Positions 8,007 through 14,604 of a stretch of DNA of 28,175 nucleotides are shown here, one piece after another. A model generated the notes under the pieces. That model did no database searches. It worked only from the letters and a program-made list of their open reading frames with translations, and was not told the DNA's origin. Source of the DNA: a virus; the IMG/VR virus record IMGVR_UViG_3300036772_000562, positions 1-28,175 of that record. One strand, written 5' to 3'. Position numbers and translations under genes: made by a program. How positions within the stretch are numbered: position 1 is the stretch's first letter; each line of letters starts with the position of its first letter.

Positions 8007-10115
8007 TTAATTTGCCAGGCGTTTGTGCAGTGGTTTGCGCTGAGGTTTTTCAGGTTCGGTAATAATGACACCGGGTAAACGGAGATCTTGTTTGTCTTCA
8101 GGTTCCGCTGCCGGAGGCAGTAACGTGTCTGGGTTATTCTCCAACGCTATGACTTTGGCGTTTAATTTGAAGCCAGAGTGGAACAATCCACATAAAGCCG
8201 CGTAGGCATACACCCTGCAGTCCAGCGCCTCATTGGCTTTGCCATTCGGAAGTTCCCACACGCTGTAACGCTGACCGGCGGATTCTTTCATAACCAAACG
8301 CTCCGCTGTGAGCTGCGTGAAATATCCCATATCTCGATCGGTGGAGAAGTGCATATAACCGGGGCCTGGCTGCTCTATATGTAATCGGGATCGAATGGAG
8401 TCTTTAGCTGAATTGACGCCCAGAATGATCGGCCTGAATTTTGCACGGGTTTTCGATGTCGGGCGCTTATTCGGCCAGATAGGTGAACGCTTACCCCCCG
8501 TGGCAGATTCGCCTTTGATCGCCCAAATCCGCCGCCCCAGTCTTTCCTGAGAAAACTCATAGACTTTTTGCGTATGATTACCGCCGGAGTCGTGGCAGGC
8601 TGCCATGATGGTGAAACCACGACCGTCAGCGCGGCGCCATACCTGTTTCAGATAGGCATCCAGTCGCAGCCAGGGTTCTGCCGTTTCAAGGTCGCCCTCA
8701 ATCACATCGAACGCAACTGACCAGCTTTCCTCGTCTTTACCCCACCCCACGACCTCAACCTCGAGCCTGTCATTCTGGGTATCGATGCCCGCCGTCAGAA
8801 CGGCTACACCGTCCGGCACCTCGGCGTTGAAGACTTCGCGCCGCGCAAGCAGCACATCAACGGGAAGGCGCTTACCATAATTAGGCCGGTGAGGCAGGCC
8901 CATCTGGGTATTCCACCAGGCCAGCTCTTTATCGGGGTCGCCTTTGGCTTTCAGATACTTTTCGGCGATATCTGACGGCTTATCTTTTTGCCACGGGCTG
9001 AATAGCTTCGACGCCTGATACCCTGCATGGATGTTGTCGACGCCTAACTTTCCGCATTCGGGGCATACAACCCGGTGTACGGCATGACGTTCAGAGGCGG
9101 ACCACTGCCAGACCTTGCTGACAGCGGTAACATCGTCGGCGTGCCATGCCTGTTCGTAGAGATTAAGCGGAACATGTCGGGTACCGCAGCACTCAAAAGG
9201 TTTTGTCTGATGCCACTGAATAGTTCTCAGCGAACGCAGCCTGTCGCCCTCAGACCATCCTGTTCCGCAGCTTTCGCAGTGGATCATGGCCTGTTTGGTA
9301 TGGTGTTTATCACCGTCTGACGGCCAGTGAATATGCTTAAAAAAATCAGGAAACTGACGGTGACCGCAGTGCGGGCACGCTACCGATGCACGACGCTGGT
9401 CGGAATCTTCATAACTTGCTGCTATCCGGCTTTCGTCTTCCACGGTCGGTGAACAGGCACGAACGGAGAGCCAGTTCAGACCGAAGGTTGCGGTACGTTC
9501 CTCGGCGAGCGTGATCGGGTCACCCTCACGGGTGATGGGATATTTATCCACCTCATCGGCCAGCAACACGCGGATTGGACGGCGTGCAAGGTTGTCAGGA
9601 CTCCCCGCGCCAGCCAGCGCCAGAAATCCGCCGGTAAACGATTTATACAGCAGCGTTTCTTTGGAATTCTTCTGCTTGTTTCCCCCGATCAGGTCGCGAA
9701 GTACCGGGGTTACGCGCACTAACGGTGTGATGCGCTCTTTGGAAAACTGCTCAGCCGCATCTTCTTTCGGCTGAAGTAGCAACATCGGGCAGGGATCGAG
9801 ATGCGCAAAATAACCAAACAGGTTTTCAAGTAGCGCCGTCTTCATTAACTGCGTGCAGCACATCACCGTGATGATATGAACGCCTGATTCGGTGGCGGCA
9901 AGCATCGGGCCACGGGCTATCTCTACCGTTTCGGTTTCCCAGTTGCCCGACGTGCTGCCTGCTTCTTTGGCTAACTTGCGGTACCGGTCCGCCCAGTCCG
10001 GCACGCTGATACGCGGCGGCGGCGTCCATCCCTTTCTGATGCTACTTAAAAGTCTGTCACGTTTCGTCTGTGTTAAATTCAGGCTCGCCGAGTCCGGAGA
10101 TGTGTTTGTGGACAT
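8007..10115 (-). CDS. A: Terminase large subunit (lambda gpA-like)
   Basis: The 702-residue protein belongs to the GpA terminase family. It carries a deviant Walker A region at residues 86-94 (CCTQLMKTA), a Walker B at 183-190 (VLLADEVD) and the start of the nuclease domain at 441-450 (TAGIDTQNDR), with Asp445 as probable metal ligand. A Cys cluster (CPHC 247-250, CESC 280-283) is typical. A further Cys-containing stretch at about 305-355 (ECC, CPEC) makes the protein longer than lambda gpA (641). It translocates DNA into the prohead and cuts it at the packaging site. It overlaps the small subunit gene by 59 bases. Confidence 0.95.
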   Translation of the reverse strand: MSTNTSPDSASLNLTQTKRDRLLSSIRKGWTPPPRISVPDWADRYRKLAKEAGSTSGNWETETVEIARGPMLAATESGVHIITVMCCTQLMKTALLENLFGYFAHLDPCPMLLLQPKEDAAEQFSKERITPLVRVTPVLRDLIGGNKQKNSKETLLYKSFTGGFLALAGAGSPDNLARRPIRVLLADEVDKYPITREGDPITLAEERTATFGLNWLSVRACSPTVEDESRIAASYEDSDQRRASVACPHCGHRQFPDFFKHIHWPSDGDKHHTKQAMIHCESCGTGWSEGDRLRSLRTIQWHQTKPFECCGTRHVPLNLYEQAWHADDVTAVSKVWQWSASERHAVHRVVCPECGKLGVDNIHAGYQASKLFSPWQKDKPSDIAEKYLKAKGDPDKELAWWNTQMGLPHRPNYGKRLPVDVLLARREVFNAEVPDGVAVLTAGIDTQNDRLEVEVVGWGKDEESWSVAFDVIEGDLETAEPWLRLDAYLKQVWRRADGRGFTIMAACHDSGGNHTQKVYEFSQERLGRRIWAIKGESATGGKRSPIWPNKRPTSKTRAKFRPIILGVNSAKDSIRSRLHIEQPGPGYMHFSTDRDMGYFTQLTAERLVMKESAGQRYSVWELPNGKANEALDCRVYAYAALCGLFHSGFKLNAKVIALENNPDTLLPPAAEPEDKQDLRLPGVIITEPEKPQRKPLHKRLAN

Positions 10116-10626
10116 GTTCGATTAACACCTCGGTCATTCTGTCAGCTGGGACGTCCAGGTCAGCCGCCATCAAAGGAGCCACCCTTGACGGCCAGTTCAT
10201 CCAGGCGTCGCGCTGCTGTCGAAATGCTGTAAATAAAACAGCTTCAGCAACAGAGAGCTCGACCAGTTGACCATCCTCTTTCTCGAATTCGAGCTTTGTT
10301 AAAAGCGCCAGGTAGTTTTCTTTTACCCTGCTGGCTTCTTCACGTGACATTTCAGCGCCGGTCGCCAACATGATTTGTTTAACCGCCTCGTCAGTGGCTG
10401 AATCATCTTTAAGTCCGATATCTGCTTTAGCCGGTTTATTTTTGGCCGCATTTTTTGTACGGGGATCTTTACCGTCACGCAGCATGACGAGAGCTTTGTC
10501 GGTGGCTTCAACATCAATGAGGCTACCGTCGAGAACGACATATTTCCCTGCTTTAACCCACCGCCCGATCGTCTTCCGGTCAACGCCGGCGTGCTTCGCA
10601 TATTCAATTTGCGTCATCGTTGTCAT
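10057..10626 (-). CDS. Terminase small subunit (Nu1-like)
   Basis: The protein begins MTTMTQIEYAKHAGVDRKTI and has an N-terminal winged-helix DNA-binding domain (residues 5-45, Ala-Gly-Val-Asp-Arg-Lys-Thr-Ile-Gly-Arg-Trp-Val), as in lambda gpNu1. The C-terminal half (LLTKLEFEKEDGQLVELSVA onward) is the multimerisation and large-subunit-contact type region. I chose the ATG at 10626, 189 codons, because GAGGA lies nine bases upstream; an in-frame start at 10686 would simply translate the TGGGACA repeats. The small subunit recognises the packaging site, and a dense repeat cluster lies directly upstream of its start. Confidence 0.85.
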   Translation of the reverse strand: MTTMTQIEYAKHAGVDRKTIGRWVKAGKYVVLDGSLIDVEATDKALVMLRDGKDPRTKNAAKNKPAKADIGLKDDSATDEAVKQIMLATGAEMSREEASRVKENYLALLTKLEFEKEDGQLVELSVAEAVLFTAFRQQRDAWMNWPSRVAPLMAADLDVPADRMTEVLIEHVHKHISGLGEPEFNTDET

Positions 10627-10789
10627 GGGACATTTTCCTCGATGGGACATTAGGACACTCGAATGGGACATTTTTTTGTGTCCCACCTAAATGTCCCACG
10701 CAAATATCCCACGGATAAACTCGCTAAATCCACGCGGGGCAAGGGATGGACGTAGTCAGTGCATAAATATGCACGTGGGACATGGGACA
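10626..10789. repeat. Cluster of TGGGACA repeats in both orientations (candidate packaging site)
   Basis: Seven exact copies of TGGGACA occur in 164 bases. Forward copies start at 10626, 10643, 10664, 10776 and 10783, the last two back to back. Inverted copies (TGTCCCA) start at 10679 and 10692. Near copies are TAGGACA at 10651 and TATCCCA at 10705. In lambda, the cosB sites bound by gpNu1 lie in the same place, just before the small terminase gene. The cluster is therefore best read as terminase-binding sites. Control of late transcription is an alternative. Confidence 0.65.
10759..10774. other. Perfect 7-bp palindrome next to the repeat cluster (possible cosN-like element)
   Basis: GTGCATA AA TATGCAC is a perfect inverted repeat with a two-base centre, two bases before the tandem TGGGACA pair. 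Cohesive-end nicking sites have rotational symmetry and lie beside terminase-binding sites, so this is a candidate cleavage site. No cut position can be read from sequence alone. Confidence 0.3.
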
Positions 10790-10844
10790 CAAACTGAAAA
10801 ATTTATAGCTGGTGAAACTGTGCGGCGCGCAATGCCCGTGCATT

Positions 10845-10865
10845 AAAAAGGCCCGGGGAAGGACC
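10845..10865 (-). terminator. Rho-independent terminator ahead of the terminase genes
   Basis: In the minus-strand transcript a GGUCC/GGGCC stem with a six-base loop is followed by five U residues. It lies just after the 83-codon gene and before the packaging-site repeats. It would stop unmodified transcripts leaving the lysis segment; Q-modified polymerase should read through. Confidence 0.6.
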
Positions 10866-10886
10866 CATTTTTATTGAGAACCATTA

Positions 10887-11138
10887 TCACTTGATGGTAA
10901 GGGTCGCCCATGACGGCAACGATAATCCAGCCTCCTTGAAAGCTTTGGTTTCACGAACGCGCTGCTCAAGAAGGTCTTGCCAACTTTCGGGGTTAACAGG
11001 CACTACTAAAACATGTGCGCCATTCTTTTGAACGTCTATGCCAGCCACCCATGACTGCCAGTCAATATCATCAGACAAAGCACTGCGGGTAGATAACCTA
11101 ATATTTAGTTTGTTAATTTCCATTAATAGGCCTTTCAT
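10887..11138 (-). CDS. Small protein with a portal-like C-terminus
   Basis: This 83-residue protein has an N-terminal part of unknown type (MKGLLMEINKLNIRLSTRSA and an Asp-rich segment) and a C-terminal segment ESWQDLLEQRVRETKAFKEA followed by GLSLPSW. That segment aligns without gaps to EDWEELLDQRAREIEAFKER and GLPVPTW near the end of the portal protein in this same phage, 16 of 27 residues identical by hand. The underlying DNA is also visibly alike. It may be a relic of an older portal gene carried with the packaging region or a peptide that mimics the portal end. It starts four bases before the end of the gene upstream; the exact ATG (11138 or 11123) is uncertain. Confidence 0.6.
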   Translation of the reverse strand: MKGLLMEINKLNIRLSTRSALSDDIDWQSWVAGIDVQKNGAHVLVVPVNPESWQDLLEQRVRETKAFKEAGLSLPSWATLTIK

Positions 11139-11779
11139 TTTGCTGTCTTCAGCGCCTCACTGATCGCTTTGCTTATGGCTCCAGGCATCAGCGCTGCTGC
11201 CATCTTCTCCGCTCTATCCATGTATCCCAAAGTGGGTTTAACAGGCAGCGCATCACCGAATCGGATCAACAACTTTGGCATTGGGTTCTTCGCTCGTGCG
11301 CGGCGCGTACCATTAGCTGAACGCTTCTGCCGCTTTTTGCCTTTTTTACCCTTCTTCACTTTCACGCGCTGCCAGACACCGTTGATGCCATCGATATCAC
11401 CAATGAACACATCAGGTTTTGCTTTGAGCTGGGAAAGTTTGTTGCGTGACAGGTTGCCGTATTTGTTCAGCTTGACGTTTTTAGGGTTGAGCAGCGCCTG
11501 ACCGTTAAGCTTATGCACGCCGCCGAACTCCAAAGGTTCCAGATATCCGGCAGCAATATCGCGAACAAATACTTTAGCGATCAGGTTATCGCGGCGCGCC
11601 CCTGCAGAACCAACCGAGTTAACAGTAAAAGGCGTGGGGTTCTCCAATTTCCGCTGAAATGCAGTTTTCTCTGCCGCAGCTATCTGTCTAGCTACGCTGG
11701 TTAAGGCCTGTGCTGTCGCGAAAGGAATTTGCTTCTTTAGGGATTGCAGAGCAACTGATAAGTCTTTAATTCCTGCCAT
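11135..11779 (-). CDS. Basic virion-associated-like protein of unknown function
   Basis: The 214-residue protein begins MAGIKDLSVALQSLKKQIPF and has an Ala-rich helix with regular Arg/Lys, a conserved-looking segment ending in EFGGVHKLNG, and a very basic linker at about residues 140-165 (KVKKGKKGKKRQKRS). The pattern of an N-terminal helix followed by aromatic and Pro-rich loops and a basic patch recalls small tail-completion proteins such as lambda gpZ, but I see no diagnostic motif. Its place between lysis genes and terminase is unusual for a tail protein. It overlaps the next gene by four bases (ATGA). I treat it as a real late gene of unknown function. Confidence 0.55.
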   Translation of the reverse strand: MAGIKDLSVALQSLKKQIPFATAQALTSVARQIAAAEKTAFQRKLENPTPFTVNSVGSAGARRDNLIAKVFVRDIAAGYLEPLEFGGVHKLNGQALLNPKNVKLNKYGNLSRNKLSQLKAKPDVFIGDIDGINGVWQRVKVKKGKKGKKRQKRSANGTRRARAKNPMPKLLIRFGDALPVKPTLGYMDRAEKMAAALMPGAISKAISEALKTAK

Positions 11780-11817
11780 CTCTATTCCTTAGCAATCAAG
11801 CTGACACATGCATTTTC

Positions 11818-11840
11818 GATGGCTCTCGCTGAAAGCCATC
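11818..11840. other. Stem-loop between two late genes
   Basis: GATGGCT and AGCCATC form a perfect seven-base stem with a nine-base loop in the 72-base gap after the Ig-domain gene. There is no U-run on either strand, so it is more likely an RNA-processing or stability element than a terminator. Confidence 0.35.
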
Positions 11841-11851
11841 TGTAATGCCAT

Positions 11852-12409
11852 TTAGTTCAGAAATTTGTTCTTTAGCGCCACTAGATCGGCTTCTGCGTCT
11901 TTACCAAGAACTTCGATACCGTGCTCGATGAATGCAACCACTTTTTCGAAATCATCTTTCAGGACTTCCAGCGGTGTTAACTCTACTGGAAGCGACTTAA
12001 TGCTATCCGGGTCCAAAACTGCAACTGGTGTTGGAACTGCGACAAAGTAAACCTGAATGCTCGCCGCGGTGCCGTCAGCAGCAGTTGCCGTTAACGTTGA
12101 TGCACCAACAGTGGAACTGACCAGACTTACAGTGATCTGGCCGTTTGCGTCAGTCAGTGCATTCGTGGGTGTTACGGTCGCGCCATTGTCAGCAGTAAAA
12201 TTCACCACAGCGCCGGGCTGAATAGCATCTGCATTATCGGTAAGAGTTACCTGAACGGTGTTTGCCGCCGCGCCATTGGCCAGCATGCTGGTGATAATCG
12301 AAACGAGTGCTAATTTCACGGTATTTTCCTTCGTTTGGGTTTCAGTCACTGTGACTGGGGTGTAAAAGAAACTGATGAGCCATAGAAATATGTTCTTTAG
12401 CTTTGTCAT
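11852..12409 (-). CDS. Membrane-anchored protein with a bacterial Ig-like (Big-1) domain
   Basis: The 185-residue protein has two hydrophobic stretches (residues 6-17 and 31-48, the second resembling a signal sequence ending in Ala-Ala-Ala-Asn). An Ig-like domain follows at residues 50-124: TVQVTLTDNADAIQPGAVVN, a Thr-Asp-Ala-Asn-Gly-Gln-Ile-Thr-Val turn, and a closing STLTATAADGTAASIQVYFV strand. This is the Big-1 (intimin/invasin) pattern. The C-terminus (130-185) is helical and acidic. The gene overlaps the o-spanin stop by four bases and so belongs to the lysis operon. Ig-like domains in phages often sit on virions; here a signal-like sequence suggests export to the periplasm or outer surface. 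Function is unknown. Confidence 0.65.
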   Translation of the reverse strand: MTKLKNIFLWLISFFYTPVTVTETQTKENTVKLALVSIITSMLANGAAANTVQVTLTDNADAIQPGAVVNFTADNGATVTPTNALTDANGQITVSLVSSTVGASTLTATAADGTAASIQVYFVAVPTPVAVLDPDSIKSLPVELTPLEVLKDDFEKVVAFIEHGIEVLGKDAEADLVALKNKFLN

Positions 12410-12729
12410 TTCTGTCTGGCCTCTTCAATTTTCTTGATGCCGGAAAGCTGGGAATTGCAGTTTTGGAGGTCGGTCAGCAGTAGTTCGTTCCACTGAACGG
12501 AAGCCCCATAAGTGAGCGGGTCACTTGGTGGTGGCGACGGCTGGCACAAAACCAGAAGGCTGGCGGGTATCGGCGTCACCGGCACTTTGACGTACTGAGT
12601 TGTAACGGTTGAGCACCCGGTCATTTGCGCGAGCAGGCACAACAACAGGAGCGCAAGCATCGCCCGCAAGAGCAGCTTTGATGTCAGTCTGGGCTGCCTG
12701 TGAGTCCAGTGTGTTCGCATGTTGCTCAT
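12406..12729 (-). CDS. Outer-membrane spanin lipoprotein (Rz1/LysC-like), overlapping Rz
   Basis: This 107-residue protein has a lipoprotein signal: basic residues, the hydrophobic run MLALLLLCLL and a lipobox LAQMTGC with the lipidated Cys at about residue 39. After it come Pro-rich segments (VKVPVTPIPASLL and QPSPPPSDP), usual in o-spanins. About two thirds of it lies in another frame inside the 3' half of the Rz-like gene, the classic nested arrangement. The protein would span the periplasm with the i-spanin and fuse inner and outer membranes in the last lysis step. The first 18 residues are unusually long and an internal ATG (Met4 or Met24) may be used. Confidence 0.8.
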   Translation of the reverse strand: MSNMRTHWTHRQPRLTSKLLLRAMLALLLLCLLAQMTGCSTVTTQYVKVPVTPIPASLLVLCQPSPPPSDPLTYGASVQWNELLLTDLQNCNSQLSGIKKIEEARQK

Positions 12730-12940
12730 TCAAGGTTGCCCCTGCGATAGTGTTGAAGATGCTCACGGCCTGAGCTTGTGCGTTCAGGGTAAATTCCGCT
12801 GAATTTTTTGCCTGATTGGCTACTGATATTTCTGACTGCTGGCTGATGGTCTTGCCGTAATAATGGAAGGCTGCCCAGAGCAGAACGCCGATAACGAGAA
12901 ATAGCAGCGCGGTAATGACAATCCGGAACCAGTTGAACAT
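12521..12940 (-). CDS. Inner-membrane spanin (Rz/LysB-like)
   Basis: Read from the ATG at 12940 (MFNWFRIVITALLFLVIGVL), the protein is 139 residues with one N-terminal transmembrane helix (about residues 5-25) followed by a periplasmic coiled-coil type region rich in Gln, Ala and Asn. This is the i-spanin layout, of the DUF2570 or LysB type. A start at 12958 is possible and would overlap the endolysin more. The gene follows the endolysin and carries the Rz1-like gene in a second frame at its 3' end. Together the two make the spanin complex. Confidence 0.8.
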   Translation of the reverse strand: MFNWFRIVITALLFLVIGVLLWAAFHYYGKTISQQSEISVANQAKNSAEFTLNAQAQAVSIFNTIAGATLNEQHANTLDSQAAQTDIKAALAGDACAPVVVPARANDRVLNRYNSVRQSAGDADTRQPSGFVPAVATTK

Positions 12941-12942
12941 CG

Positions 12943-13467
12943 TCAGATCCCCCAGCACGTCAGTTTGCTTTCCTGATCGCGCCGGATGACCTGGCCGTAA
13001 CAGTTATTCGCTCGGACATTGCAATCCTTCCCGCCGTCATGCACCCAGCGCTTTATCTCAGCGCATGCGCCTGTGCGGTCACCAGCATTTAGTTTCCGGT
13101 AAAACGTGGACGTAAAGCATTTCGAAGGGCCGATATTCCACGGGCAAAATGACGCGATCCCCACTTTTTGCGGCTCGGTCAGTGGGACGTGAATATTTTT
13201 ATCAACCCATGCCAGCGCCTTTGCCTGCTCGGCTTTATCGATGGCATCACATTGGGTCTGGGTGAGACGCATACCTCTAAAAACAGGTTTCCCGTTAACT
13301 GCTGTGACGCCGCCGCAGATTGTCCATTTACCGCCCTTATCCTGATAAGCAATCAGGCTGGTTCCCTCTTTTTCTTTCTGGAACTGAGCCATCATCACCG
13401 GAGCTGAGGCACCAGCTGCAATCAGCGCCAGCATGGCTGCACTGAGTTTGGTTTTCAGATTTGCCAT
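12943..13467 (-). CDS. SAR endolysin, GH24 lysozyme (phage 21 R-like)
   Basis: The 174-residue protein begins with a weakly hydrophobic signal-anchor-release segment (residues 8-28, LSAAMLALIAAGASAPVMMA) rich in Ala and Gly. The catalytic triad spacing of GH24 lysozymes is visible: Glu34 in KEKEGTS, Asp43 in AYQDKGG, Thr49 in WTICGG, that is E-x8-D-x5-T. Several Cys residues (51, 108, 117 region) could make disulfides that control activation as in R21. It is secreted by Sec, held inactive in the membrane and released when the pinholin collapses the membrane potential. It fits the holin upstream. Confidence 0.92.
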   Translation of the reverse strand: MANLKTKLSAAMLALIAAGASAPVMMAQFQKEKEGTSLIAYQDKGGKWTICGGVTAVNGKPVFRGMRLTQTQCDAIDKAEQAKALAWVDKNIHVPLTEPQKVGIASFCPWNIGPSKCFTSTFYRKLNAGDRTGACAEIKRWVHDGGKDCNVRANNCYGQVIRRDQESKLTCWGI

Positions 13468-13469
13468 AC

Positions 13470-13688
13470 TCAGTCCTCGTCACGACGCACCATATTGTGT
13501 TTACGGTCCCAAACTTTGAAACCGACATTAATCAGGCAAGTAATCAAGGCGAAGAAAAGTCCGCCAAGAACGCCAATAGCTGTCCACTGCTCGGGGCTGA
13601 ATGAATTCAACAGACTGTAAAGCCAGAAGCCTGCGTTTGAACCAGCCGCCCCATAAGCAATTCCGGTCGTTAGTTTGTCCATTCTCAT
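13470..13688 (-). CDS. Pinholin/antiholin with two start codons (phage 21 S-like)
   Basis: The 72-residue protein has two transmembrane segments (about 9-27, Gly/Ala-rich, and 35-57) and a charged C-terminus (VWDRKHNMVRRDED). It closely resembles the pinholin of phage 21, whose N-terminus is MKSMDKI with alternative starts. Here the start is MRMDKL: Met1 gives a longer form with an extra Arg, Met3 gives a 70-residue form. Two Shine-Dalgarno sequences, GGAGGT and GGAG, lie in tandem, each at suitable distance from one ATG. The longer form should act as antiholin because the extra positive charge delays exit of the first helix. The pair sets lysis time. Confidence 0.88.
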   Translation of the reverse strand: MRMDKLTTGIAYGAAGSNAGFWLYSLLNSFSPEQWTAIGVLGGLFFALITCLINVGFKVWDRKHNMVRRDED

Positions 13689-13728
13689 AGCTCCACCTCC
13701 AACATCTAAGTTGGCTGTGCTTAGTCAT

Positions 13729-13755
13729 AAAAAAGGCCACGCAAATGCGCAGCCT
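13729..13755 (-). terminator. Rho-independent terminator before the lysis genes
   Basis: In the minus-strand transcript AGGCTGCGCA pairs with TGCGTGGCCT (two G-U pairs, tight loop) and is followed by six U residues. It lies about 40 bases before the holin start, so lysis genes need antitermination by Q. Confidence 0.75.
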
Positions 13756-13813
13756 GGAAAAGTTACTAGATTTGCCAGAGTTAGCGGCTGGCAGTGCTTT
13801 TACCTGTTTGGTA

Positions 13814-13840
13814 TTGTTAGCTTTCGTATATCCATATAAA
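13814..13840 (+). promoter_or_regulatory. Candidate promoter of the plus-strand accessory cassette
   Basis: TTGTTA (13814-13819) and TATAAA (13835-13840) are separated by 15 bases, short of the ideal 17. They lie just before the ribosome site AAGGGA and the ATG at 13852. Since both neighbours are transcribed the other way, the cassette must have its own promoter near here. The exact boxes are tentative. Confidence 0.4.
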
Positions 13841-13851
13841 CCGAAGGGAAA

Positions 13852-14142
13852 ATGAAAGAATATTGTCCAAAATGCTTAAAGGCAGCCGAAATTTCCAAAG
13901 GAAGATTCCGGGATTTAACAAATGCTCGATTTGATACTGACTATGCAGATGGAATTTTGGGTATGGCTAACGGGGTAAAAATTATTTGTGCTGAATGTGG
14001 AGAATTCAATCTTTTTCTCAAGGATTGGAACGCATTGATTAGTAATGACATATCAGCCACAGAAATCACCAGATTCCAAAATACATATCCCACTTTCCAA
14101 GGTGTTATTCCATTAAGCACATGGCTGGAATCTACAAACTAA
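13852..14142 (+). CDS. Small zinc-ribbon-like protein in an accessory (moron) cassette
   Basis: The 96-residue protein has two Cys pairs, CPKC at residues 5-8 and CAEC at about 47-50, the spacing of a small zinc ribbon. The remainder has aromatic and acidic residues with no recognised motif. It lies on the strand opposite to all neighbouring late genes, is visibly AT-rich compared with the flanking lysis genes, and is followed 12 bases later by a second gene. That suggests a small operon gained separately and expressed from the prophage. Function unknown. Confidence 0.7.
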   Translation: MKEYCPKCLKAAEISKGRFRDLTNARFDTDYADGILGMANGVKIICAECGEFNLFLKDWNALISNDISATEITRFQNTYPTFQGVIPLSTWLESTN

Positions 14143-14154
14143 ACAGGAGATAAA

Positions 14155-14604
14155 ATGAGCGCATATTCTGATATGTGGCAAGTGATCAAAATGAGAGTTT
14201 GCCAAAATAGCAACGTGCCAGAGGCAGTAACCTATGGCACTAATAACTACGTAGGTTCGAGAGTAAAACTTAGGATCCTCCAGATTTTCACTCTCGAATG
14301 CATTCTCGATCAATACAGAAAGAAAAATGGTAGTCCATTTGCACCTCTAGAAGAAGAAAGGGCTCTTTACCATATGATTTTTGAGAAAACGAAATGGCCC
14401 TTGCAAACAATCCGTGACTTACACCTGAATGACGCGCTGTTCATTATTAATGATCAGCTGAAAATATCTAATTTGCCGCAAGAAGCGCAAACTTTCATTA
14501 GCAAGCTTAATCTTGGGTCTGTGGCTTACTCGGTAGATGATTTTCCAAAAGAGGATTGGGCTCCGAAGGAAAACGCAATTTTCCTTCAAGTCCATGAGCA
14601 TTAA
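14155..14604 (+). CDS. Phage accessory protein, ECs1072-family-like
   Basis: This 149-residue protein starts MSAYSDMWQVIKMRVCQNSN behind an AGGAG site. From memory it resembles the uncharacterised ECs1072 family of prophage proteins in E. coli O157, which share an N-terminal SAYS-x-LW helix, a QLRILQ-FTLECVLD-type segment (here LRILQIFTLECILDQYRKKN) and a Phe-Ala-Pro-Leu-Glu stretch. No enzyme motif or membrane segment is visible. Its reading frame overlaps the 3' end of the convergent gene at 14507-14776 by 98 bases. It probably acts in the lysogen (for example exclusion or host fitness), because it is transcribed against the late operon, but this is inference. Confidence 0.65.
   Translation: MSAYSDMWQVIKMRVCQNSNVPEAVTYGTNNYVGSRVKLRILQIFTLECILDQYRKKNGSPFAPLEEERALYHMIFEKTKWPLQTIRDLHLNDALFIINDQLKISNLPQEAQTFISKLNLGSVAYSVDDFPKEDWAPKENAIFLQVHEH

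Noticed and set aside
10627-10686. N-terminal extension of the small terminase from an upstream ATG
   Set aside because: The extension only translates TGGGACA repeats and would place the winged helix 20 residues in; the ATG at 10626 has a good ribosome site.
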